From Lachnospiraceae bacterium (lineage in GTDB: Bacteria; Bacillota; Clostridia; Lachnospirales; Lachnospiraceae), in the NCBI GenBank assembly GCA_030825115.1, contig JAPJQL010000002.1, forward strand, positions 124,001 to 188,000: 64,000 bases of DNA. The letters run 5' to 3'. A program made the translations under genes and the position numbers. How positions within the stretch are numbered: position 1 is the stretch's first letter; the number at the start of each line of letters is the position of its first letter. Below, one piece after another: positions 53,151-61,531 of the stretch. The notes under the pieces were generated by a model. The model was given only the letters and a program-made list of their open reading frames with translations. It had not been told where the DNA came from and made no database searches.

Positions 53151-54260
53151 TTACTGCTGGATCTCAACCATTCTCTTTAACAGATCTTCGATGCCAACCG
53201 TATAATCAGCCCATACGCCCTCGCATGCAGCCTGAGCTTCGGCCTTTTCCTCTGCACTCACGTCGATAATGGTAACTCCTTCTGCCTCCAGGCTCTTACG
53301 CAGTTCCACTTCCTCCGCCTCAATCTCACCCTTGTTCCAGTCAGATGCTTTCTGACCTGCTTCCAGAAGGATTTCCTGGTCTTGTGCACTTAAAGCGTTC
53401 CATTTTGCTTCTGCCATCAGCACAATGCCCGGGCTGAATGTATGTCCGCTCAGAAGGTAATAAGGAGCAACCTCATAAAATTTATTGGAAGAATATCCCG
53501 GATACCCATTCTCTGCGCCATCCACAACACCAGTCTGCAGAGAACTATACAGCTCACTGTAAGAAATCGGTGTCGGCTGTGCGCCAAGGGCTGTCATGGT
53601 ATCCATCATCAGCGCTGTTTCGGGAACACGGATTTTCTTGTTCTTAATATCGCCAAGACCGCCAATCTCCTTTGTTGTAAACATATGTCTTGCACCTTCA
53701 TCCGTATAGAACAGACCGACCATGCCTGCGCCAACTTCCGTACCTTCGGATAAAAATGCCTGTCCAAGCTGTTCATCCTCCAATACTTTCCACATCCCTT
53801 CACGATCCACAAAGATGAATGGGAGACCAAACATATTCAGCTTCTTAAATCCATAATCTGCCAGAGAGTTTGTGTTGCCGCGGTACATATCAACCGTACC
53901 TCCGCCCATCTGCAATGCATTCAGGCAGGTTTTCTCATCCCCCAGCGTAGACGAGGAATACACCTCGATCTTAATCCTGCCGCCGGACAGTTCCTCTACA
54001 TATTCCGCAAATTTATAACCCACTTTTGCATTGATATTATCATCGCTGTTCAACTCGGCAAATTTAAAAACGATCTCCGGCGCTGCCTGACCGCTGCCGC
54101 CTGCTTCCGATGCCGCGGGTGCTTCCGTTGCGTTACCGCCAGCCGTTGTCGCTGCCGGAGCTGCCGGAGCTGCCGTTGTTGCCGTCCCTGAACCGGAACT
54201 GCACGCAGTCATGCTGACCGCCATAGCCGTTGCAAGCGTCATTGCTAATAATTTTTTCAT
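53151..54260 (-). CDS. dctP: TRAP transporter solute receptor (DctP family), hexuronate locus
   Basis: 369 residues with a lipoprotein signal (VSMTACSSG) and then an alanine/threonine-rich linker (about 20-60) that places the binding domain away from the membrane. Ligand arginine in NKKIRVPETA and the family segment PISYSELYSSLQTGVVDGAENGYPG. First gene of the large minus-strand hexuronate operon, divergent from the enolase-superfamily gene. A LacI-type site lies 55 bases before its start. Confidence 0.94.
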   Translation of the reverse strand: MKKLLAMTLATAMAVSMTACSSGSGTATTAAPAAPAATTAGGNATEAPAASEAGGSGQAAPEIVFKFAELNSDDNINAKVGYKFAEYVEELSGGRIKIEVYSSSTLGDEKTCLNALQMGGGTVDMYRGNTNSLADYGFKKLNMFGLPFIFVDREGMWKVLEDEQLGQAFLSEGTEVGAGMVGLFYTDEGARHMFTTKEIGGLGDIKNKKIRVPETALMMDTMTALGAQPTPISYSELYSSLQTGVVDGAENGYPGYSSNKFYEVAPYYLLSGHTFSPGIVLMAEAKWNALSAQDQEILLEAGQKASDWNKGEIEAEEVELRKSLEAEGVTIIDVSAEEKAEAQAACEGVWADYTVGIEDLLKRMVEIQQ

Positions 54261-54314
54261 GATTCATCCTCCTGAATAAAAGATTGATTAATTTGTATGT
54301 TGCCGACATTACTA

Positions 54315-54323
54315 AAACGTTTC
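54315..54323. promoter_or_regulatory. LacI-type operator (proximal to dctP)
   Basis: AAACGTTTC with the palindromic core AAACGTTT typical of LacI-family sites. It lies 55 bases upstream of the dctP start, in the 334-base divergent region. The rest of that region is A/T-rich with no other named element. Confidence 0.5.
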
Positions 54324-54507
54324 GAATGTTTCTAACATCAGATTACTTCATTTTTGTGTTTTTGTCAATAATCGAATCATTATTTCATGATTTTTTGTAT
54401 ATTTTATCTTTTCCAGCCAAATGATTCTTGAGTCTCTTCTTATATAATTTTAACATATCATCGATTTTTAAGCATTTTTTACAATTTTTATATTATTTGC
54501 ACATAAA

Positions 54508-54517
54508 AAACGTTTCA
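54508..54517. promoter_or_regulatory. LacI-type operator (proximal to the dehydratase gene)
   Basis: AAACGTTTCA, sharing AAACGTTTC with the site at 54315. It lies 78 bases upstream of the divergent dehydratase start, next to a TTGCAC -35-like hexamer. The two sites are about 193 bases apart, close to 18 helical turns, allowing looping. Confidence 0.5.
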
Positions 54518-54594
54518 TTATTTACTTTTTTTGCGCCATATGTTACGATGATTGTATGAATTTTAACGCTGATAAGAAAATGGAGAGGTTGTTT

Positions 54595-55710
54595 ATGAAA
54601 ATTACAAAATTTGAAACCTGGTGGGTCAGCAGGGAACACTGCCTTTTTGACAAAAAGCGCCAGGGCAACGCAGCTATGGACTGGGATGTCATCGCCATAC
54701 GCATCGGTACTGATACAGGCATAGAAGGGATCGCAACCTGCCTGGCCGCACGCAGCGGCGCCGTAACCGAAGCCTATCTGTATGACAATATCGCCCCTGT
54801 CCTTATGGGAAGAGACCCGCATGACCGGGAAGCCATCTGGCATGAACTCTGGAACGTAGACCGCCACCTGACCTTCTTCCCCGTTTACCTGCCCGGTCCC
54901 GTCGATGTTGCACTCTGGGATATCTGCGCCAAAGAAGCCGGTCTTCCGCTTTACAAATACATCGGCGCATACCGTAAAAGCCTGCCGGTCTATGCCAGCG
55001 GCAATTTCCACTCCACCGTGCAGGAATACGTGGATGAGGCGCTGCATTACAAATCGTTGGGCATTCCCGGCTACAAGGCGCATCCCGCAGGTCCTGTCAG
55101 CTTTGATATGGAAGTACACCGCGCACTGCGAGAAGCAGTGGGACCTGATTACGTCCTGATGAGCGACCCGGTAGCCGAATATACCATGGGAGACGCCGTT
55201 GCCGTAGGGCGTCAGCTGGAAATGCTTGGTTACAAGTGGCTGGAAGAGCCGTTCCGGGATTTTGAATTATACAAATACAGCGAACTTTGCCGCACGTTAG
55301 ACATCCCGATTGCCGCTACTGAAACTACCCGCGGAGCGCATTGGGGAGTGGCACAGGCAATCGCACAACGCGCTGCCGATATCGTGAGGGCAGATGTCAG
55401 TTGGAAAGACGGCATCACCGGCACTCTGAAGATCGCGCACATGGCAGAGGCCTTTGGCATGAACTGCGAAATCCACACAACCACAATGAATTATATGGAT
55501 ATCGTCAACCTACATGTAAGCTGTGCCATCCGAAACTGTGAGTATTTTGAATATTTTGTTCCCGAAGAAAACTACCAGCTCCCCATGAAAGGCAGGCTGC
55601 CAATTGAAAACGGCATCATCACTGCGCCGGAAGCTCCCGGCGTCGGAGTGGATCTGGATTGGGAACTGATTGAAAATACATGCCGCAGCCATCGCATGCT
55701 GGAGTTATAA
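54595..55710 (+). CDS. Mandelate racemase/enolase-superfamily sugar-acid dehydratase
   Basis: 371 residues from ATG 54595 (GGAGAGG upstream). Enolase-superfamily plan: capping domain, then barrel with KxH (Lys161, His163), metal ligands Asp191, Glu217 (WLEEPF) and Glu243 (ATETTRG), and the general-base His294 in EIHTTT. These fit the mandelate-racemase subgroup that dehydrates aldonic or aldaric acids. KxH in place of KxK is less common, so the substrate is uncertain. It is divergent from the TRAP/hexuronate operon and followed by an SDR gene; it probably makes 2-keto-3-deoxy sugar acids. Confidence 0.9.
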   Translation: MKITKFETWWVSREHCLFDKKRQGNAAMDWDVIAIRIGTDTGIEGIATCLAARSGAVTEAYLYDNIAPVLMGRDPHDREAIWHELWNVDRHLTFFPVYLPGPVDVALWDICAKEAGLPLYKYIGAYRKSLPVYASGNFHSTVQEYVDEALHYKSLGIPGYKAHPAGPVSFDMEVHRALREAVGPDYVLMSDPVAEYTMGDAVAVGRQLEMLGYKWLEEPFRDFELYKYSELCRTLDIPIAATETTRGAHWGVAQAIAQRAADIVRADVSWKDGITGTLKIAHMAEAFGMNCEIHTTTMNYMDIVNLHVSCAIRNCEYFEYFVPEENYQLPMKGRLPIENGIITAPEAPGVGVDLDWELIENTCRSHRMLEL

Positions 55711-55722
55711 GGAGGAGAGCAA

Positions 55723-56472
55723 ATGAAAGAACTGGAAGGACGCGCCGGGATCGTGACCGGCGGAAGCAGCGGAATCGGTCTTGCAATCGCCAATACCCTG
55801 GCACAGGCGGGAGCCACCGTATATATCATCAGCCGCACCGGAACTACCAAAGAAGGGTACGAAGAAAGCGCCGCTGGAACGGTCAACATCAAAGGCGACA
55901 TCACCGATTTTGCCGCCATGGAAGCCATCTGTGCAGAACTGGCAGATTCCCACGGGGGACACCTTGACTTTCTGGTCAACAACGCCGGAGCAACCTACAA
56001 GTGCCCTGCCCAGGATTTCCCCGCCGGGGAATTCGACCGCATTCTAAATGTAAACGTGACCTGCGTATTCCGCATGAGTCAGATTTGTTACCCTTACCTG
56101 AAAAAAAGCCCTCACAAAGGGCGAATCGTCAATATTTCAAGCATGAGCGCCCACCTCGGCTTCTCTCAGGTTGTTCCTTACTGCACCAGCAAGGCGGCCG
56201 TGTGCGGCATGACCCGCGGACTTGCCGTGGAATGGGCTTCGGATAATATCTGTGTCAACAGCATTGCTCCGGGCTGGTTTGCCAGCAAGATGCTGAACGA
56301 TATCATGGATGACGAGCGGGGAGCAAAAATCCTCGGGCGCATGCCGATGCATGCCTTAGGAGACACAAAAGACCTTGGCGCTCTGGCAAAACTCCTGATT
56401 GGTCCAAATGGAAGCTATATCACCGGCCAGGATTACGCACTGGACGGAGGCGCACTGGCCTATGGTTATTAG
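55723..56472 (+). CDS. SDR-family dehydrogenase, gluconate-5-dehydrogenase-like
   Basis: 249 residues. TGGSSGIGLAIANTLAQ cofactor loop, NNAGATY, catalytic Ser in ISSMSAHLG and YCTSK for the Tyr-Lys pair. The C-terminal GQDYALDGGALAYGY is typical. It starts 12 bases after the dehydratase gene behind AGGAGG. Likely reduces or oxidises a keto sugar acid of the same pathway. Confidence 0.9.
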   Translation: MKELEGRAGIVTGGSSGIGLAIANTLAQAGATVYIISRTGTTKEGYEESAAGTVNIKGDITDFAAMEAICAELADSHGGHLDFLVNNAGATYKCPAQDFPAGEFDRILNVNVTCVFRMSQICYPYLKKSPHKGRIVNISSMSAHLGFSQVVPYCTSKAAVCGMTRGLAVEWASDNICVNSIAPGWFASKMLNDIMDDERGAKILGRMPMHALGDTKDLGALAKLLIGPNGSYITGQDYALDGGALAYGY

Positions 56473-57058
56473 ATTCAGACGCATCATCTTTTATTCCGCT
56501 CTCCTGCTTTTTTGTATGTTCTGCGCAGCCCCGGCATTTGGCAGCGAAACCGCCGGCAGCAATGCAAATCAAGCCGGTACCCTGATTCTTGATGCACAGG
56601 AGCTGTGGAAGCTGCAAAACAGCGGCAGCCAGAATATCAGACTGGCCGGTCAACAGATCTGTGCAGATTCTCCCGATGCCGTCTGTATCGTTCCGGTCAC
56701 TGCGCCTTATTTTGACAGCGCCGTCCTTTGCTGGACCGGCAGCGGCTCACCAGTCGTCTCCCTGCGCGTATACGATGCAGAGACCGGCTTGTGGGGCGAC
56801 TGGCAGCCGATTCCGGAAAGCGGGCAGCGGTATCTGCACAGCATGGGCGGGATCTTCAGTTTCCAGCCATTCCATGCGCGCCCTGAACATCTTGATCTGG
56901 AACTCTGCATCGGACTGGATACAGACAGCACGCTGCAGTTACTTTCTGTCAGCTTTTACAGCGAAGAGAGCAATATCAAATCTTCCGTTGTCATGATCTT
57001 TGTCATGATCCTTGCCGGAAGTGCCATGTACCTGCGCCGCAGACGTATGGCAGCATAA
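56462..57058 (+). CDS. Small secreted, membrane-anchored protein of unknown function
   Basis: 198 residues from ATG 56462, which overlaps the SDR stop by 11 bases; GGAGG lies about 11 bases before. It has a signal peptide (MVIRFRRIIFYSALLLFCMFCAAPAFG), an outside domain of about 135 residues, and a C-terminal membrane segment followed by LRRRRMAA, i.e. a type I single-pass protein. The middle (CIVPVTAPYFDSAVLCWTG, then GDWQPIPESGQRY) is beta-rich and tryptophan-bearing, perhaps carbohydrate-binding, but I recognise no family. It ends at a strong terminator, so it belongs to the dehydratase-SDR transcript. Confidence 0.65.
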   Translation: MVIRFRRIIFYSALLLFCMFCAAPAFGSETAGSNANQAGTLILDAQELWKLQNSGSQNIRLAGQQICADSPDAVCIVPVTAPYFDSAVLCWTGSGSPVVSLRVYDAETGLWGDWQPIPESGQRYLHSMGGIFSFQPFHARPEHLDLELCIGLDTDSTLQLLSVSFYSEESNIKSSVVMIFVMILAGSAMYLRRRRMAA

Positions 57059-57080
57059 AAACTGCAGCTAAATTGCAAAA

Positions 57081-57123
57081 GGGCCGGAGATGCCATCACT
57101 TTCGTCATCTCCGGTCCTTTTTT
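57081..57123. terminator. Bidirectional intrinsic terminator
   Basis: GGGCCGGAGATG (57081-57092) pairs with CATCTCCGGTCC (57106-57117, one wobble), followed by six T. It is shared with the convergent oxidoreductase gene. Confidence 0.88.
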
Positions 57124-57136
57124 ACTGCCCTTTCTT

Positions 57137-58111
57137 TTACTGCTCCATCGGATATACCATCCCCCACTGCCTCCGCAGCTCATCCATCCACCTCATCATC
57201 CGAAGCGTCTCCTCATGAGGCATCTCCGGGCATTCCAGATCCCCATTCTCGATCGCGCGGACACAGGCTTCTACTTCATACTCATAACCGCTGATCTGCT
57301 TCGGCGTCTCATAAGCCGCCACCAGATTCCGGTTTACGTCGTACACGCGGATTCCTTCGCAGTTGTTGATATTTTCCACCTCAACAAACCCTTTGTCCCC
57401 ATATATGACACCCCGGCGGTCGCTCAGCCCCATCGCACTGCTGTTCAACACCGCCATCCTTCCGTCCTCATAGACCAGCGTCATGCTGTTCTGCGCGTCT
57501 ACGCCAAGCTCCGTCAAAACAGCCGTTCCCACAATGGACTTCACATCGGTGCCAAAAGCCATCGCCGCAAAATTAAGCGGATAGATACCCACATCCAGAA
57601 GCGCCCCGCCCGCCAGCTCCGGCTTCATGATCCGCTCTTTTCCACTGATCAGATAACCCAGATTGGCAGTCAGCATATGCGGTCTTCCGATCACTCCGCT
57701 CTCAAGCACTTCATCCAGAGTCTTTCTCATGGGCATATATCTTGTCCAGATCGCCTCCGTAAGCAAAAGTCCTTTTGCCTTTGCCAGCTCCAGAACTTCC
57801 CTTGCCTGTCCTTCATTGATGGTAAAAGATTTTTCGCACAGCACATGTTTACCATGATTCAGGCACAATTTAATATGCTCGTAGTGGTGGGAATGGGGCG
57901 TTGCAATATAGACAAGCTGTACCTCTTCATCCTGCACCAGCTCCGCATAAGAGCCGTAGGCCTTGCAGAATCCATAGGTTTTTGCAAACTCGTTTGCCCG
58001 GTCATAATCCCTTGCAGCAACTGCATGACAGGAGACCATATCCATCTCCCGAAGCGTTTTTGCCATGATCCCGGCAATCCGCCCTGCTCCGATGATTCCT
58101 ACCTTAATCAT
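57137..58111 (-). CDS. Gfo/Idh/MocA-family NAD(P)-dependent oxidoreductase
   Basis: 324 residues. N-terminal Rossmann domain VGIIGAGRIAGIMAKTL, then YIATPHSHHYEHIKLCLNHGKHVLCEKSFTIN; the usual EKP is EKS here. The catalytic region GGALLDVGIYPLNFA fits the sugar or inositol dehydrogenase subgroup. Start behind AAGGAG. A single gene between convergent and divergent neighbours. Substrate unknown, probably a sugar or trans-dihydrodiol-like compound. Confidence 0.9.
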   Translation of the reverse strand: MIKVGIIGAGRIAGIMAKTLREMDMVSCHAVAARDYDRANEFAKTYGFCKAYGSYAELVQDEEVQLVYIATPHSHHYEHIKLCLNHGKHVLCEKSFTINEGQAREVLELAKAKGLLLTEAIWTRYMPMRKTLDEVLESGVIGRPHMLTANLGYLISGKERIMKPELAGGALLDVGIYPLNFAAMAFGTDVKSIVGTAVLTELGVDAQNSMTLVYEDGRMAVLNSSAMGLSDRRGVIYGDKGFVEVENINNCEGIRVYDVNRNLVAAYETPKQISGYEYEVEACVRAIENGDLECPEMPHEETLRMMRWMDELRRQWGMVYPMEQ

Positions 58112-58300
58112 ATTCTTATCTCCTTTATCAGCTCATATTTCTTTCATTCTACTACACTGCAAAATCATCTGTAAACCGTTTTTTCACTGTTTCGCCCGAA
58201 ACCGGAACCCTGGTTTTCCCTCCGCATATATTTAACTATATCAGCAGGCACGCCTCAAAGCATGTCCCGCGCCGCCACAGCAGAAAGGAAACAAATCAAT

Positions 58301-60154
58301 ATGTGTGGAATTGGTGGATTTTACAGCCACAGAAAAAACTATACCGATTACAGGGAGCATTATTCCGATGTACTGACGCAGATGCATCAGATACAGTCCC
58401 GCCGCGGTCCGGATGGTCATGGGATCTGGCTGTCTCCCCATGCAGGACTCTCCCATGCCCGTCTTTCTATTATCGATTTAACGACCGGCGGACAGCCGAT
58501 GACCCGTACCGCCGGCGAAGCCACCTGGGCTATCGTTCACAACGGAGAACTGTACAACACAAAAGAACTCCGGGAAGAGCTGACAACCCGGGGCTGGACC
58601 TTCCATACCACAAGCGATACGGAAGTTATCCTGCTGAGTTACCTGGAATACGGTCCTGATTTTATAAAAAAACTAAACGGCATCTTCGCCACTGCCATCT
58701 ACGATCCAAAAAAAGAACAGATTTTTCTCTACCGGGACCGCAGCGGCATCAAGCCGCTCTTCTACACGCTCCAAAATGAGGAACTGGTCTTCGCCTCAGA
58801 ACTGAAAGGGCTTTTTACTGTCCCCGGAATCCATCCCCGCCTGGACAGACAAGGGCTGAACGAAATATTCAGCATCGGTCCTGCCCGCACCGCCGGATGC
58901 GGTGTTTTTCAAGATATCCACGAGGTGCTGCCCGGGCATTATCTCACATATGGACAGGACGGTCTGAAACAGACCTGCTATTGGAAGCTGGAAAGCCATC
59001 CTCACGAGGATGACTATGGAACAACCGTGGAAAAGACAACACATCTGGTTTGGGATTCTATCCGCCGGCAGATGGTCTCCGACGTTCCGATCTGTACCTT
59101 CCTGTCCGGCGGCGTGGATTCCAGCCTGGTATCGGCAGTGTGCGCGGCAGAACTGCGTAAAAAAGGAGAACAGCTCAACACCTTTTCCTTTGATTTCACA
59201 GGCAATGACCACAATTTCAAAGCCTCATCCTTCCAACCATCCCAGGACCGCCCCTATGTAGATAAAATGGTAAAATACCTTGGCTCCAACCACCGGTATC
59301 TGGAATGCAGTACCTGCGACCAGATTGGTCTGCTGAAAAATTCCGTTGACGCCCATGACCTGCCTCCCATGGCGGACGTAGATTCCTCCCTCCTGTACTT
59401 CTGCTCTCAGGTAACGGAATATAACAAAGTCGCTTTAACCGGCGAATGTGCTGATGAAATCTTCGGCGGATACCCGTGGTTCCATAACAAAGAATGCTTT
59501 GACGCACATACCTTCCCCTGGACGATGAATCTAAATGCCCGCAAGGTGCTGCTAAACGATGATTTTCTTGATTATCTGAAAATGGATGAATACGTGGCAT
59601 TCCGGTATGAGGCCTCGATCGCCAAAACACCGCGCCTGAAAGAAGACAGCCCCAAAGAAGCCAGAAGGCGTGAGATTGCTTATCTGAACCAGCAATGGTT
59701 TATGCAAACTTTATTAAACCGCATGGACCGGACCAGTATGTACTCCGGCCTCGAAGCCCGCGTCCCGTTTGCGGACCACCGGATCATCGAGTATGTATGG
59801 AATATCCCCTGGGATATGAAGACAAAAGACGGCGTCGTAAAAGGGCTGTTGCGGGAGTGCGGAAAAGACCTGCTTCCCGGCGAAATCCTCTTCCGGCGCA
59901 AATCCCCTTATCCCAAGACATACGACGCCGGATATGAAGCCCTGCTCGCAGCCAGGGTAAGGGACCTGCTCGACGACCCGGAAAGCCCGGTTCTGCCATT
60001 TCTGGACAGAAAGAAAACAGAACAGTTCCTCACCGCTCCCTCTGATTACGGAAAGCCCTGGTACGGACAGTTGATGGCGGCTCCGCAGATGATGGCTTAC
60101 ATCTGGCAGGTGGATTATTGGATGAGAAAATATCAGATTACCATCCACACCTAA
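58301..60154 (+). CDS. asnB: Glutamine-hydrolysing asparagine synthetase
   Basis: 617 residues from ATG 58301: the second residue must be the catalytic Cys2 (MCGIGGF), so upstream in-frame starts are excluded. Class II glutaminase domain at about 2-215 (RRGPDGHGIW, SHARLSIIDL, VHNGELYN). Synthetase domain with PP-loop LSGGVDSS (268-275) and TGECADEIFGGYPW. It makes asparagine from aspartate, glutamine and ATP. Length and lack of extra domains argue for housekeeping AsnB rather than a cell-wall or antibiotic variant. Confidence 0.94.
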   Translation: MCGIGGFYSHRKNYTDYREHYSDVLTQMHQIQSRRGPDGHGIWLSPHAGLSHARLSIIDLTTGGQPMTRTAGEATWAIVHNGELYNTKELREELTTRGWTFHTTSDTEVILLSYLEYGPDFIKKLNGIFATAIYDPKKEQIFLYRDRSGIKPLFYTLQNEELVFASELKGLFTVPGIHPRLDRQGLNEIFSIGPARTAGCGVFQDIHEVLPGHYLTYGQDGLKQTCYWKLESHPHEDDYGTTVEKTTHLVWDSIRRQMVSDVPICTFLSGGVDSSLVSAVCAAELRKKGEQLNTFSFDFTGNDHNFKASSFQPSQDRPYVDKMVKYLGSNHRYLECSTCDQIGLLKNSVDAHDLPPMADVDSSLLYFCSQVTEYNKVALTGECADEIFGGYPWFHNKECFDAHTFPWTMNLNARKVLLNDDFLDYLKMDEYVAFRYEASIAKTPRLKEDSPKEARRREIAYLNQQWFMQTLLNRMDRTSMYSGLEARVPFADHRIIEYVWNIPWDMKTKDGVVKGLLRECGKDLLPGEILFRRKSPYPKTYDAGYEALLAARVRDLLDDPESPVLPFLDRKKTEQFLTAPSDYGKPWYGQLMAAPQMMAYIWQVDYWMRKYQITIHT

Positions 60155-60228
60155 AACAGGGCAGTTATAACAGGCTGGTTCTCCATCCCGGATGCCAGCC
60201 TGTCCAGATCCTTCTCCCTAATACTGCA

Positions 60229-61179
60229 TCAGATTCCATATTCCTCAAACAGCTTCTTTTGATACTCCTTATCCTGTGCCGACCGGATAATGTCTTCCAT
60301 TCTGGACTGCTCGGTCAGCCGCCTGATCAGCTGGTTCACCCGCGCTTCACCGGCTTCTATACCAGCTTTTTTTCCAATCTCCATTCCGGCCTTCTCCCCA
60401 GCCTCCATACCAGCCTCCATTCCAGCTTTCTTCCCGGCCTCGTATCCTGCTCTCCGGCTCTCCTCTTCCAGCATCCTGCGGTATTCTTCTTCGTCAAACT
60501 CTCTCAGAATTGAGTTCATAACATCCCCTCCATACTGTGTAAGTATATCCGACAGGATTCCATGACTGATGCAAAACTTCACCGCATAACGCATTGCGTC
60601 TTCAATATCCATCCCTTCCGCCAACTGTTCCCGGATTACGGCAATAAATCTGGAGTAGTCCTGGAGCTTCTTGCACTTCTCCATCAGCTCCCGATTTTTT
60701 CCCCAGTTAATATTCAGGACAGTGGCAACACATTCAAGCGCCGATGCCTGTCCTGATTTTCGGGAAAAGCACTCCGAAAGCCGCAGTTCCTGCCGTTCCT
60801 CCCTCTCAGATATTCCATTATAAAACACCAGAAACTGAGGCAGCGGAAGCTCAATACGGCTGTTGGAATACAGATTCCGCCCTTCCTTCTCCAGATAATT
60901 ACGATAAAGTTCCGAAAAATAGAACAGACCACGCAACGGCAGGTTCGGGGACCATGTGCTCTGATGCTCATAGAGATTCAATATGTCACCAATCAAAAAG
61001 GAAATGTCATTCTTTACACCCATATAGATGACGTCCTCCAGGGTATGAATCTCCAACGTGTCCGGATTTTCATAATCCGTCCCGTTAATGGCGTTATAAA
61101 GTTCCAATAAGCTCTCCTTGTCACGAAACACAATGCGGAAAACCCTGTCTTTATACTCTCTATTCAATTGTTTTTTCAT
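60229..61179 (-). CDS. Rpn-family recombination-promoting nuclease / putative transposase
   Basis: 316 residues from ATG 61179 with GGAGGTAGG upstream. PD-(D/E)XK Rpn features: NREYKDRVFRIVFRDKESLLELYNAINGTDY, IGDILNLYEHQSTWSPNLPLRGLFY, LPLPQFLVFYNG. The C-terminus carries about eight AGMEAG/AGKKAG-type repeats (around 240-275). E. coli RpnA has DNA endonuclease activity; such proteins multiply in many gut Firmicutes. The tail repeats vary in number between paralogues and have been linked to phase-like variation. A decayed tail of the same family lies at 18700-19059. Confidence 0.88.
   Translation of the reverse strand: MKKQLNREYKDRVFRIVFRDKESLLELYNAINGTDYENPDTLEIHTLEDVIYMGVKNDISFLIGDILNLYEHQSTWSPNLPLRGLFYFSELYRNYLEKEGRNLYSNSRIELPLPQFLVFYNGISEREERQELRLSECFSRKSGQASALECVATVLNINWGKNRELMEKCKKLQDYSRFIAVIREQLAEGMDIEDAMRYAVKFCISHGILSDILTQYGGDVMNSILREFDEEEYRRMLEEESRRAGYEAGKKAGMEAGMEAGEKAGMEIGKKAGIEAGEARVNQLIRRLTEQSRMEDIIRSAQDKEYQKKLFEEYGI
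60352..60450. repeat. 12-bp tandem repeats in the Rpn gene tail
   Basis: Degenerate units such as GCCTCCATACCA, GCCTCCATTCCA, GCTTTCTTCCCG and GCCTCGTATCCT on the plus strand encode Gly-Met-Glu-Ala / Gly-Lys-Lys-Ala blocks on the minus strand. Units of 12 bases keep the frame when copy number changes. Confidence 0.7.
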
Positions 61180-61410
61180 GTTTCCTACCTCCATTATAAA
61201 ATGATTTCAACTTAAATACAAGGAAGGTCAGAAATTTTTCATAGGCAACACCTCATCTCTGCGATACCTTTTTAAATGGGTTTGTTCGGACGAATATCTT
61301 TCCGATACACGATCTGCTAATCCACAGAGGAATCTGTGGGACATGCCCGATACAGGTTGCCCCGCACCGGATGACACAATACTTCTAAGCGATATAAAAC
61401 CTTCGCCTAA
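61180..61410 (-). other. Long leader of the Rpn gene
   Basis: About 230 bases between the upstream promoter and the Rpn start. A 72-codon open frame runs through it (stop at 61228) but it begins within the promoter and has no clear ribosome binding site, so I do not call a gene. No known riboswitch is recognised. Confidence 0.35.
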
Positions 61411-61417
61411 TGTCGAT

Positions 61418-61446
61418 ATTATACTATATACAAAAGCAGGATTCAA
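61418..61446 (-). promoter_or_regulatory. Promoter of the Rpn gene
   Basis: On the minus strand -35 TTGAAT (61446-61441), a 17-base spacer and -10 TATAAT (61423-61418). It predicts a leader of about 230 bases. A second TTGTAT-N17-TATAAT pair lies immediately before the ribosome binding site (about 61194-61223) and would give almost no leader. Confidence 0.6.
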
Positions 61447-61483
61447 GTTCTTTTTTCAGACAGCCCCCTGTATCCTGTCCCGC

Positions 61484-61517
61484 AAAAACAGGCGGCAGTG
61501 CCATTCAGCCTGCCGCC
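61484..61517 (-). terminator. Terminator of the slipin gene
   Basis: GGCGGCAG (61491-61498) pairs with CTGCCGCC (61510-61517); on the minus strand it is followed by TGTTTTT. It lies 14 bases after the slipin stop and ends the rtcB-ncRNA-slipin unit. Confidence 0.88.
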
Positions 61518-61531
61518 CTCACTGTTTATCC

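Noticed and set aside
54315..54517. CcpA cre boxes
   Set aside because: The cores AAACGTTT lack the usual cre flanks (TGnAA...TTnCA); a local LacI protein is a simpler reading, though CcpA cannot be fully excluded.
60172..60205. Terminator for asnB (ACAGGCTGG / CCAGCCTGT)
   Set aside because: The stem is good but no T-run follows on either strand; not listed as a feature.
61228..61446. A 72-codon frame in the Rpn leader
   Set aside because: It starts inside the -35 element of a strong promoter with no ribosome binding site.
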